64,000 nucleotides of DNA, from NCBI RefSeq assembly GCF_021531435.1, contig NZ_JAFBIS010000003.1:62001-126000 (forward strand), read 5' to 3'. This document shows positions 17,518 to 25,126 of this stretch, one piece after another; position 1 is the stretch's first letter, and each line of letters starts with the position of its first letter. This DNA comes from Oscillibacter valericigenes. Lineage in GTDB: Bacteria > Bacillota > Clostridia > Oscillospirales > Oscillospiraceae. The position numbers and the translations under genes are program-made. The notes under the pieces were generated by a model, which was not told the DNA's origin, searched no databases, and was given only the letters and a program-made list of their open reading frames with translations.

Positions 17518-18329
17518 CAGGCCACCCCCTTGTCCCGGCGCTGCAGGCCCTCGCCGATGAGTCCCACGCCGAACACCATCAGCACGATCATAAGGCCCGT
17601 GCCGATGACGTACCAGGGGGCGTTCAGCATCCCCTGGGCCTCGGAGAGCATGTAGCCGAGAGACGCGTCCGGCGGGGTCACGCCGATGCAGAGAAAGCTC
17701 ATGGACGCCTCCGCCAGCACCGCGTTGTTGAAGCCGATGGTGACGGCAGGCAGCAGCACGGAGACGGTATTGGGCAGGATATGGACCACCAGGATGCGGG
17801 CGGGCGACGCCCCCATCAGCCGGGCGCTTTTCACATAGTTCGCGTCCCGCAGGCCGGCAAAGGCCGTACGGGTGATGCGGGCGAAGCTGGGGATGAACAC
17901 CAGCCCCAGGGCCAGAATGACATTGCGCTTTTTGCCGGGGCCCAGGATGGAGATGACCACCAGGGCCAGCAGGATGCTGGGGAACGCCGTCAGCGCGTCG
18001 TTCAGGCGCATCAGAATTTCGTCGGCCAGGCCGCCGAAGTAGCCCGTCAGGGCGCCGATGGCCGTGCCGCAGACGGCGCCGATGGCCACCGTGGACAGGG
18101 CGATAACGGACGTGGTCCCCGCGCCCTGGAGCACCCGGCTGAAAATATCCCGGCCGAATTTATCGGTGCCCATCAGGTGGCGGAGAGACGGCCCCGCCAG
18201 CTTGGGGCCGACGGACATGGCCTGGGGGTCGTAGGGCGTCCAGAACATGCCCAGCAAAATCAGCGCCGCCAGGAAACCGGTCAGGAGCAGGCCCACCCGC
18301 AGGTAGCCGTTCATTTTTTCCTTTTTCAT
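17517..18329 (-). CDS. Peptide ABC transporter permease (OppC/DppC type)
   Basis: A 270-residue inner-membrane permease with an N-terminal membrane anchor and a transport core of about five further segments. The EAA loop (about residues 175-200, including MGASPARILVVHILPN) is the docking site for the ATPase. It overlaps the OppB-type permease gene by 4 bases. Confidence 0.9.
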   Translation of the reverse strand: MKKEKMNGYLRVGLLLTGFLAALILLGMFWTPYDPQAMSVGPKLAGPSLRHLMGTDKFGRDIFSRVLQGAGTTSVIALSTVAIGAVCGTAIGALTGYFGGLADEILMRLNDALTAFPSILLALVVISILGPGKKRNVILALGLVFIPSFARITRTAFAGLRDANYVKSARLMGASPARILVVHILPNTVSVLLPAVTIGFNNAVLAEASMSFLCIGVTPPDASLGYMLSEAQGMLNAPWYVIGTGLMIVLMVFGVGLIGEGLQRRDKGVA

Positions 18330-19273
18330 GCGTCACCCCCCAATCTCAGGCGGGGGTCGATGCACTGGTTCACGATGTCCGCCACCGTGCCAGCCAGCAC
18401 CACCCAGAACGCCAAAATCACCACGATGGCCTGCACCGTGGGATAGTCCCGGTTGGAGATGGAGGTCACCAGCATCCGCCCCAGGCCGGGGATGGCAAAG
18501 ACCTGCTCCACCACGATGCTGCCCGCCACGATCTCCGCCATAGTCTGGGCCAGGAAGGTCACCACCGGCACCAGGGCGTTTTTCAGCACATGGCGCCGCA
18601 GCACGCCGCCCCGGTCATTGCCCCGGGAGATGGCGGTGCGGACATAGTCCTTCTGCATCTCGCCCATGATGGTGCTGCGGAGCATCCGAACCGTCATGGC
18701 GATGCGGGGAATGGCGATGGCCACCGCCGCGAAGAACAGGTATTTCAGGGCGCTGCCGAAATGCCCCAGTCCCGGAAAATTCCCCGGCACGAACCAGTGC
18801 AGCATCACGCCGAAGACCCAGGAGAGCAGGATGCCGGTAAAGAAGGGCGGCACGGCCATGCAGAGCTGGTTCACCGACGTCCGCACGCCGTCCAGCCGCC
18901 CGCCGGCCCGCCGGGCCGACCACAGCCCCAGGGGGATAGACACCACGGTGATGAGCAGGAAGCTCAAAACGCTGAGGCACAGCGTCACCAGTACCTTTGG
19001 GCCGATCAGGTCCCACACGGGCTGCTTGTAATTATAGGAAGTGCCCAGGTCTCCGGTGAAGAAGCCCAGCAGCCACTCGCCGTAGCGCACCGGGAAGGGC
19101 CGGTTCAGGCCCAGCTCCTCCTGGAGGGCCGCCACCTTTTCCGGGGTGGCTTCGGTGCCCAGCATGGCGGTGGCCGGGTCGCCGGAGATCAGGTCAAAGG
19201 CCAAAAACGTCAAAAAAGAGACGATGACCATGGTGACGAGCAGCATCAACACACGTTTTGCCGCGTACTTCAT
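18326..19273 (-). CDS. Peptide ABC transporter permease (OppB/DppB type)
   Basis: A 315-residue BPD-type permease beginning MKYAAKRVLMLLVTM, with the N-terminal segment DLISGDPATAML characteristic of the OppB/DppB/GsiC group and an EAA loop (SRGNDRGGVLRRHVLKNALVP). AAAGGAG precedes the ATG. It is followed by overlapping permease and ATPase genes and preceded by the binding-protein gene. Confidence 0.92.
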   Translation of the reverse strand: MKYAAKRVLMLLVTMVIVSFLTFLAFDLISGDPATAMLGTEATPEKVAALQEELGLNRPFPVRYGEWLLGFFTGDLGTSYNYKQPVWDLIGPKVLVTLCLSVLSFLLITVVSIPLGLWSARRAGGRLDGVRTSVNQLCMAVPPFFTGILLSWVFGVMLHWFVPGNFPGLGHFGSALKYLFFAAVAIAIPRIAMTVRMLRSTIMGEMQKDYVRTAISRGNDRGGVLRRHVLKNALVPVVTFLAQTMAEIVAGSIVVEQVFAIPGLGRMLVTSISNRDYPTVQAIVVILAFWVVLAGTVADIVNQCIDPRLRLGGDA

Positions 19274-19309
19274 AGGTCATCGTCTCCTTTCTCTCTTTGG
19301 GAGCAGGAA

Positions 19310-20836
19310 TTAAGCTGTGTAATGGAGGTTCGCCAGGTCCAGCACATAGATGGGATAGAAGGTCACGCCTTCCACGCCCTTCCGGACGGCCACCAGGTCC
19401 GCCAGGTCCTGGATGTAGACGTTGGCGGCGTTCTCGGTGAGGTTCGCCAGCATCTGCTTGTAGATGGCGGTCTGCTCCGCGTCGTCATAGGCGGTCAGGG
19501 TCTGCTGGAACAGCGCGTCGTACTCTGCGTTGTTGTAATTGATGAAGTTCTTGCCGTAGTCGGAGGTGAACCGCTCCAGCAGGGCACGGGCGGTCATGGT
19601 GGAGGCGTCCACGCCCACCACGGTAGACTGGAACTGCCGTCCGGCGTACACGTCGGACACCCAGCTCTCCCACTCGATGGGCTCGATGGCGGCGTTGACA
19701 CCGATCTGGGCCAGCTGCTGCACCAGCACCTCAGCGGTGTCCATGTGGGGCTTGTAGTTGCTGGGCACGGTGATGGTCATGTCGAAGCCGTCGGGATAGC
19801 CGGCCTCCGCCAGCAGAGCCTTGGCCTTCTCCACATCACGGGTGTAGTAGTTGGTCAGGCTGTCGTCAAAATACTTGCCGAAGGCGGGATACATGCTGGA
19901 ACCGATGGGGCTGCCATAGCCGTCAAAGGCCAGGTCGATGATCTCTTGCTTGTCCACGGCATAGCACAGGGCCTGCCGGACGCGGACATCGTCAAAGGGG
20001 GCCACGGCGTTGTTCAGGTACATGGCCTGGACCAGGTTCATAGTGCCCTCGGCCACGTTGAAGTCCTTCTCCAGCTGGGCCACCTGGGTGCTGGTCAGAT
20101 GGGCGCACAGGTCGATGGCGCCGCTCTGGAGGCTCATCATCAGGCTGTCCGCGTTCTCCATGATCTTCAGGGTGACCTTGTCCAACTGGGCGGGGGTGCC
20201 CCAGTAGCCGTCGAACTTCTCCAGCACCACGGAATCCTGGGCGGTACGGGAGACAAACTTGAAGGGGCCGGTGCCCACGGGGTCGGTGTCCTGCTTGTCG
20301 TAATCCGCGGGCAGGATAGCGGTGGTCATGTAGGAAATGAACTCATTGCTGGCTTCGGAAATGGTGATGGCAACGGTCTTGTCATCCGGCGTCTCAATGG
20401 CCTGAATAACAGAAAACGCCTCCACCTGGACAATCCCTGTCTCAGTGGCGGCGGCACAGCGCTGGATGGAGTATACCACATCCTCCGCCGTCACCGTTTC
20501 ACCGTTATGGAACTGCACGCCTTCCCGCAGGTGGAAGGTGTAGGTCATCCGGTCCTCGGATACCTCGTAGCGTTCGGCGATGGCAGGGGTCAGATCTCCG
20601 TCTGGAGTGGGCTTCATCAGCCCCTCGAACACATTGAACATGACTTCTCGGGTTCCTGCCTTCACGGTTTTGTGAGGGTCAAGACTGTCGTCAAGATCCT
20701 GTGCGATACCAATGACTAGTTCATTGGTATCTGCCCGGCCCTTCTGCGTCTCCGCTGCGCTGCCGTCTCCGCATCCGCTGAGTACGGTGCCCAGGAGGGT
20801 CATCAGAAGAACGAGCGCCAAAAATTTCTTCTTCAT
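19310..20836 (-). CDS. Peptide ABC transporter substrate-binding lipoprotein
   Basis: A 508-residue family 5 solute-binding protein. The lipoprotein signal is clear: hydrophobic segment then lipobox LSGC with lipidated C22. The mature part begins with a Gly/Ser-rich linker, then NELVIGIAQDLDDSLDPHK and the family region of HLREGVQFHNGETVTAEDV. It captures peptides or similar ligands outside the cell for the permeases encoded downstream. It is the first gene of the operon, with a leader of about 140 bases containing a large hairpin. Confidence 0.93.
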   Translation of the reverse strand: MKKKFLALVLLMTLLGTVLSGCGDGSAAETQKGRADTNELVIGIAQDLDDSLDPHKTVKAGTREVMFNVFEGLMKPTPDGDLTPAIAERYEVSEDRMTYTFHLREGVQFHNGETVTAEDVVYSIQRCAAATETGIVQVEAFSVIQAIETPDDKTVAITISEASNEFISYMTTAILPADYDKQDTDPVGTGPFKFVSRTAQDSVVLEKFDGYWGTPAQLDKVTLKIMENADSLMMSLQSGAIDLCAHLTSTQVAQLEKDFNVAEGTMNLVQAMYLNNAVAPFDDVRVRQALCYAVDKQEIIDLAFDGYGSPIGSSMYPAFGKYFDDSLTNYYTRDVEKAKALLAEAGYPDGFDMTITVPSNYKPHMDTAEVLVQQLAQIGVNAAIEPIEWESWVSDVYAGRQFQSTVVGVDASTMTARALLERFTSDYGKNFINYNNAEYDALFQQTLTAYDDAEQTAIYKQMLANLTENAANVYIQDLADLVAVRKGVEGVTFYPIYVLDLANLHYTA

Positions 20837-20934
20837 GTCGCATTCTCCTTTACATCACTGCCGCTGCCGCGGTCAGTGTGGCCTGTAGGCCATGACAGAA
20901 ATTTCGGCTCTATTCAGTTGTCTGTGCAAATGAG

Positions 20935-20977
20935 CCTTGCGGGTGTTCGTTATTTTCCTGACAAACACCCACAAGGC
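20935..20977 (-). promoter_or_regulatory. Long leader hairpin of the peptide-transporter operon
   Basis: The arms GCCTTG.GGGTGTT and AACACCC.CAAGGC pair around a loop of about 15 bases; the feature begins a few bases after the predicted transcription start. No T run follows, so it is more likely an mRNA 5' stabiliser or a protein-binding site than a terminator. Confidence 0.5.
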
Positions 20978-20980
20978 TGT

Positions 20981-21009
20981 ATTGTACACGATGGCGTCTT
21001 TGATTGCAA
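20981..21009 (-). promoter_or_regulatory. Promoter of the peptide-transporter operon
   Basis: On the minus strand: TTGCAA (21009-21004), 17 bases, TACAAT (20986-20981). Confidence 0.6.
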
Positions 21010-21032
21010 GAACTTTTTTCGTGTTTTGGTAT

Positions 21033-22247
21033 TTACTGCTGTTTTTTGCCCTCGTCCGGCACGTCCCTGTGGTACGCGTCGGTCTGCACCGGCAGGTCCT
21101 TTTTCCGCAGGCGCATTTCCGTGAAGAAGGTGGCGGCGCTGTACAGGCAAGCGCATACCGGCACGCCGAAGAACATCCCCGGCAGGCCGAAAAAGCTGCC
21201 GCCGATCAAAATGGCGATGATGACCCACAGGCTGGAAAGGCCGGTCTTGTCCCCCAGAATTTTGGGGCCGATGACGTTGCCGTCCAGCTGCTGGAGGGCC
21301 AGAACGAAGATGACGAAGTAGAGCGCCTTCATGGGGGACACCAGCAGGATCAGGAACGTGCTGGGGATTGCGCCCAGGAAGGGGCCGAAGAACGGGATGA
21401 TATTGGTGACGCCCACAAACACCGACACCAGCGGCGTATAGGGAATTTTCAGGGCGGAACAGCCGATGAAGCACAGGATGCCGATGATGAGGGAATCCAG
21501 CAGCTTGCCCCGGACAAAACCGGAGAAAATGTCGTCCACCTTGTGGACGCCCCGCAGCACCCAGTGCACCTTGTCTTTCGGGCACAGGCTGTAAACGACC
21601 TTGCGGGCGTGGGCAGCGCACAGCTCCTTGGTGGCCAGCAGGTAGATGGAGACGATAAAGCCCACCAGCAGGTCCATCAGGAAATTCACCGCGCCCACGA
21701 TGCCGCCGGCGGCGGCCACCATGACGGTCTGGGCCTGGGGCAGGACCTCCTTGGTCAGCCAGGTGTTGATGTCCGTGTAGTAGGTGTTCAGCTGGGTCGC
21801 CACCCACTGCTCCAGCGCCGGGTTGCTCTCCAGCAGCTCCTCGATCCAGCCGCTGACCGTGCGGTAATACGTCTCGGCGTTGCTGATGAGCTGGAAAATG
21901 CTCTTATAGAGCTCCGGGATCAGCACCGAGGCCAGCAGGTACAGCAGGAAGCCAATGACCGTCCAGGTCAGCAGGATGCTCACCGCCCGGAGGGTCAGCG
22001 CGGCCCGGCGGCTGCGGCCCGCAGCGGCCTGAGCCTGGGGGGACAGCCGTTCAAAAAAGCTGACCATGGGCGCCAGCAGGTAGGCCATGAAGCTGCCGTA
22101 CAGGATCGGCGCAATGGCTTCCAGAAATTGCCCGCAGAATTTTTGAAGTGCCCGGTGGCCGAACAGGGTATCATAAAACAGCAGGATGGCGGCCACCGTG
22201 CAGAATACCGTCAGCCCCAGCTGCACATATCGCTTCTTCTGCGGCAT
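21033..22247 (-). CDS. AI-2E-family (PerM-like) membrane transporter
   Basis: A 404-residue polytopic protein with the family pattern: two N-terminal membrane segments, a long amphipathic stretch (SNAETYYRTVSGWIEELLES) and about five C-terminal segments including the conserved PYTPLVSVFVGVTNIIPFFG. Members export AI-2 or act as Na/H antiporters; the substrate here is unknown. It is read from a promoter divergent from the lipid kinase, with GGGGGG before the ATG. Confidence 0.9.
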   Translation of the reverse strand: MPQKKRYVQLGLTVFCTVAAILLFYDTLFGHRALQKFCGQFLEAIAPILYGSFMAYLLAPMVSFFERLSPQAQAAAGRSRRAALTLRAVSILLTWTVIGFLLYLLASVLIPELYKSIFQLISNAETYYRTVSGWIEELLESNPALEQWVATQLNTYYTDINTWLTKEVLPQAQTVMVAAAGGIVGAVNFLMDLLVGFIVSIYLLATKELCAAHARKVVYSLCPKDKVHWVLRGVHKVDDIFSGFVRGKLLDSLIIGILCFIGCSALKIPYTPLVSVFVGVTNIIPFFGPFLGAIPSTFLILLVSPMKALYFVIFVLALQQLDGNVIGPKILGDKTGLSSLWVIIAILIGGSFFGLPGMFFGVPVCACLYSAATFFTEMRLRKKDLPVQTDAYHRDVPDEGKKQQ

Positions 22248-22283
22248 GACGCCACCCCCCCTATATCAACACTTTACAGCATT

Positions 22284-22335
22284 ATTCTACACGCCGGGAA
22301 CGGGAATTGCAATCCTGTTTTTCCCGTGGTATACT
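22284..22335. promoter_or_regulatory. Back-to-back promoters sharing one -35 hexamer
   Basis: The self-complementary TTGCAA at 22307-22312 has TATACT (22330-22335) 17 bases to its right on the plus strand and TAGAAT (22289-22284) 17 bases to its left on the minus strand. The pair can serve the lipid kinase and the AI-2E-family gene respectively. Confidence 0.6.
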
Positions 22336-22400
22336 GGCTTTACGCTTTCTTTACGACTGTGTTTTTTCTCGTTTTCGTCTGTTTCATACAGGGAGGTCTT

Positions 22401-23294
22401 ATGTTGGAGCAGAAAAAACTATTGATGATCGTCAACCCCCGGGCCGGCCGGAACAAGTCCCGCAGTCCCCTGTTTGACGCCGCCTCCATTTTCTGCCGGG
22501 CGGGCTACCTGCTGTCCATCCGCGGCACCGACGCCCCCGGCGAGGCCAAGGAGATCGCCGCCGGGGAAGGCGGCGGCTACGACGCTGTGGTGGCCGTGGG
22601 CGGCGACGGCACGCTGAACGAGGTGGTCTCCGGCCTGATGCGGCTGGACCGGCGTCCCCTGCTGGGCTATCTGGCCCAGGGGAGCACCAACGACTTTGCC
22701 GCCAGCCTCCACATCTCCGGCAAGCCCGCCGTGGCTGCGGAGGCCATGATGTCCGCCGCGCCCCGGCAGCTGGACATTGGCCGCTGGAACGAGCGGTATT
22801 TCGTCTATGTGGCCTCTTTCGGCGCGTTCGCGAAAAGCTCCTATTCCGCGCCTCAGGCCGCCAAAAACGCCCTGGGCCACTTTGCCTATATCCTGGAGGG
22901 CATGAAGGACCTGAACACCCTGCGGCCCTATCAGGTCAAGCTCACCGCCGACGGTGAGGTGCTGGATGGGGAGTACCTGTTCGGCGCCGTGTGCAACTCC
23001 ACCTCCATCGGCGGGCTGATGAAGCTGAACCCGGAGCGGGTGGTGCTGGACGACGGGAAATTCGAGCTGCTGCTCATCCCCAATCCCCGGACCGCCCAGG
23101 ACCTGCAGAACCTGGTGCTGGCCCTGCTGAATCAGCAGTACGACAGCCAGGGCCTGGTATTCCGCCATGTCTCCCATATCCATCTGGAGACGGACGAGGA
23201 TCTGCCCTGGTCCCTGGACGGCGAATACGCCGCTAGCGCCCCGGCGGTGGAGATCGTCAACTGCCAGCGGGCTGTGACTATGCTGCTGGGATGA
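22401..23294 (+). CDS. Diacylglycerol/lipid kinase family protein (YegS/LCB5 type)
   Basis: A 297-residue DAGK-catalytic-domain protein. NPRAGR (12-17), GGDGTLNEV (67-75) and the later LAQGSTNDFA are the ATP-binding motifs. It probably phosphorylates diacylglycerol or another membrane lipid for phospholipid recycling. The ATG at 22401 follows GGGAGG; sequence further upstream lies beyond the promoter and is not coding for this gene. The stop overlaps the Nudix gene by 4 bases. Confidence 0.92.
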   Translation: MLEQKKLLMIVNPRAGRNKSRSPLFDAASIFCRAGYLLSIRGTDAPGEAKEIAAGEGGGYDAVVAVGGDGTLNEVVSGLMRLDRRPLLGYLAQGSTNDFAASLHISGKPAVAAEAMMSAAPRQLDIGRWNERYFVYVASFGAFAKSSYSAPQAAKNALGHFAYILEGMKDLNTLRPYQVKLTADGEVLDGEYLFGAVCNSTSIGGLMKLNPERVVLDDGKFELLLIPNPRTAQDLQNLVLALLNQQYDSQGLVFRHVSHIHLETDEDLPWSLDGEYAASAPAVEIVNCQRAVTMLLG

Positions 23295-23896
23295 GGGAGC
23301 TGGAGGAACTGCGCCGCCGTTTCGACGGCCACGCGCCCGGACTGATGGGCGCCCGGCACAGCTATGCCGTGCTCTGCCCGCTGGTGGAAAGGGCGGACGG
23401 GCTCCACCTGCTGTTTGAGGTGCGGGCTGCGGGATTGCGCCAGGGCGGGGAGGTCTGCTTCCCCGGCGGCCGGGCGGAGGCGGGAGAATCCCCCGTCGCC
23501 TGCGCCCTGCGGGAGACGGAGGAGGAGCTGTCCATTCCGGCCCCGGAAGTGACGGTCCTGGGCACACCGGATTTTATCTGTAATCAGAGGGGCTTTTTGC
23601 TGCACCCGGTGCTGGGGTTGGTCTCCCAGGCGGGTCTGGAGGCCCTGCGTCCCTCTCCGGCGGAGGTGGCGGAGGTATTCACCGTCCCCCTGGCCTTTTT
23701 CCGGGACACGGAACCGGAGCTTTACGCCTACGACCTGCTCCCCCGGGGGCCGGAGGGCTTTCCCTATGAGGAGCTGGGCATTTCCCCGGACTATCCATGG
23801 AGCCGTGGCCGGGTGGAGGTGCCCGTGTGGCGGTATCAGGGCCATGTCATCTGGGGCATGACCGGCCGCATTGTACGGGAGCTGACCAGAAAATAA
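23291..23896 (+). CDS. Nudix hydrolase, CoA pyrophosphatase-like (NudL type)
   Basis: A 201-residue protein with a full Nudix box, G60 to L80, including RETEEEL for metal binding. The preceding GLRQGGEVCFPGG resembles the UPF0035/CoA-specific motif of CoA pyrophosphatases, suggesting hydrolysis of CoA to 4'-phosphopantetheine and 3',5'-ADP. Its ATG overlaps the kinase stop (ATGA), so the two are coupled. Confidence 0.9.
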   Translation: MRELEELRRRFDGHAPGLMGARHSYAVLCPLVERADGLHLLFEVRAAGLRQGGEVCFPGGRAEAGESPVACALRETEEELSIPAPEVTVLGTPDFICNQRGFLLHPVLGLVSQAGLEALRPSPAEVAEVFTVPLAFFRDTEPELYAYDLLPRGPEGFPYEELGISPDYPWSRGRVEVPVWRYQGHVIWGMTGRIVRELTRK

Positions 23897-23898
23897 GA

Positions 23899-23928
23899 AA
23901 ACCGCCTGCCGGAGCAGGCGGTTTTTTT
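23899..23928. terminator. Bidirectional terminator between convergent genes
   Basis: An 11-bp stem (23899-23909 with 23914-23924), CGGA loop, T run to the right, A-rich to the left. Confidence 0.85.
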
Positions 23929-23937
23929 GATGGGACT

Positions 23938-24894
23938 TCACATGACCAGAACCACCACATAGGCGGCATACAGGGCCAGCATCAGCACGCCCTGCCAGCG
24001 GTAGAACTTCCCCTTCAGCAGGGGCGGCACCACCGCGATGCAGCACAGCAGCAGGCACGCCGGCAGGTCCAGGGAGGTCGTCTGGCTGCCGATGGTCAGC
24101 CGCCCGCCGGACACGGCGGAGCAGATGGGCAAAATCATGGTCAGGTCGATGACATTGGCGCCGATGATATTGCCAACGGACATGGAGGCTTCCTTTTTGA
24201 TGATGGCGGTCAGTGTCGTCACCAACTCCGGCAGAGAGGTGCCGATGGCCACCATGGTGACGCCGATGATGCTGGAGGGTACGCCTAGCAGCAGCGCCAG
24301 CTCGCTGCCATAGTTGATAAGCAGCTGAGAGCCGGCTACGATGGCCGCGAGGCCGATGACGAACATGCCCAGCTTCATCACCATCTGCCGGTGGGAGGTG
24401 GTCCGCCGGGCGGGGTGCTCGGCACGGCTGGCCGCCATGCCGCTCCGGGCGTCCACAATGTTGTTCCACAGGTACACCGCGAACACCGCGAACAGCAGAA
24501 GGCTGGGCAGGAAGGGCAGCACGCCGCCCCGGCACAGCACTACCAGCAGCGCGGCGCCGCAGACCATCAGAACGGCCTTCAGGTTGAACTGCTTCTTGCT
24601 CACCACCGAGGGGATGCACACCACGGAGATGCCCAAAATCAGTCCCAGATTGGCGGTGACGGAGCCCACGGCGTTGCCCACCGCCAGGTCCACCTCTCCC
24701 TGAAGCACGCCGGTGACGGACACCGTCAGCTCCGGCAGGGTGGTGGCCAGGGACACGATGGTGGCGCCGATGATGAACCGGGGCACACCCGTGGCCTCCG
24801 CGATCCAGACGGCGCCGTCCAGGAACCAGTCGCCGCCCTTGACGATCAGCAGCAGACCCACCAGGAATAACAAAACTGTCACCCAAATATTCAT
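23938..24894 (-). CDS. CaCA-family cation antiporter (YrbG-like) under Mn riboswitch
   Basis: A 318-residue membrane protein with about ten segments and the two inverted alpha repeats of Ca2+/cation antiporters: GATIVSLATTLPELTVS and GVTMVAIGTSLPELVTT, each with the ion-binding Glu. The ATG at 24894 follows TTGGAGGAAG. The annotation by homology would be Ca2+/Na+ exchange, but its leader carries a yybP-ykoY-type manganese riboswitch with a terminator, so export of Mn2+ is likely at least part of its job (inference). It is a single-gene unit. Confidence 0.92.
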   Translation of the reverse strand: MNIWVTVLLFLVGLLLIVKGGDWFLDGAVWIAEATGVPRFIIGATIVSLATTLPELTVSVTGVLQGEVDLAVGNAVGSVTANLGLILGISVVCIPSVVSKKQFNLKAVLMVCGAALLVVLCRGGVLPFLPSLLLFAVFAVYLWNNIVDARSGMAASRAEHPARRTTSHRQMVMKLGMFVIGLAAIVAGSQLLINYGSELALLLGVPSSIIGVTMVAIGTSLPELVTTLTAIIKKEASMSVGNIIGANVIDLTMILPICSAVSGGRLTIGSQTTSLDLPACLLLCCIAVVPPLLKGKFYRWQGVLMLALYAAYVVVLVM

Positions 24895-24913
24895 ACTTCC
24901 TCCAATTTTATCG

Positions 24914-24986
24914 CAAAAAAACAGCGAGACTTTTCCTGTACACAGATATGCGGCGGCCGCAATACGATGTACAGTAAAAGTCTCGC
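24914..24986 (-). terminator. Riboswitch-controlled terminator in the antiporter leader
   Basis: The 19-base arms 24986-24968 and 24942-24924 pair with one mismatch, and a run of U follows (24921-24915 read on the minus strand). The upstream arm overlaps the 3' strand of the aptamer's closing helix, so the two folds exclude each other: ligand-stabilised aptamer gives read-through. Confidence 0.8.
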
Positions 24987-25070
24987 CTTCTCGACATGCC
25001 CCGGGCAGCGGTCTCCCGCCGCCGTGATGACGGACCACACCACGCTCAAACGCGCAGGCTACTCCCTTTT
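24976..25070 (-). promoter_or_regulatory. yybP-ykoY (Mn2+) riboswitch aptamer
   Basis: Read on the minus strand, the leader has the conserved 5' strand AAAAGGGAGTAGCC, the internal GTCATCACGG, the second-loop region CCGGGGCATGTCGAGAAGG, and the closing 3' strand GCGAGACTTTT that pairs with the 5' strand. These are the landmarks of the yybP-ykoY class, which senses Mn2+ and usually controls Mn exporters. Promoter, aptamer, terminator and gene follow in order within about 190 bases. Confidence 0.85.
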
Positions 25071-25079
25071 ACAGCAAGT

Positions 25080-25108
25080 ATTATATAAACACCTTTTCTG
25101 TTTGTCAA
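25080..25108 (-). promoter_or_regulatory. Consensus sigma-A promoter of the riboswitch transcript
   Basis: A perfect TTGACA (25108-25103), 17-base spacer and perfect TATAAT (25085-25080) on the minus strand. The predicted start is only a few bases before the aptamer. Confidence 0.85.
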
Positions 25109-25126
25109 TGTCTGTTTTTCCACGAA

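Noticed and set aside
20937-22400. A plus-strand extension of the lipid kinase frame across the AI-2E-family gene
   Set aside because: It lies antisense to a well-supported membrane protein, and the kinase has its own promoter, GGGAGG site and ATG at 22401.
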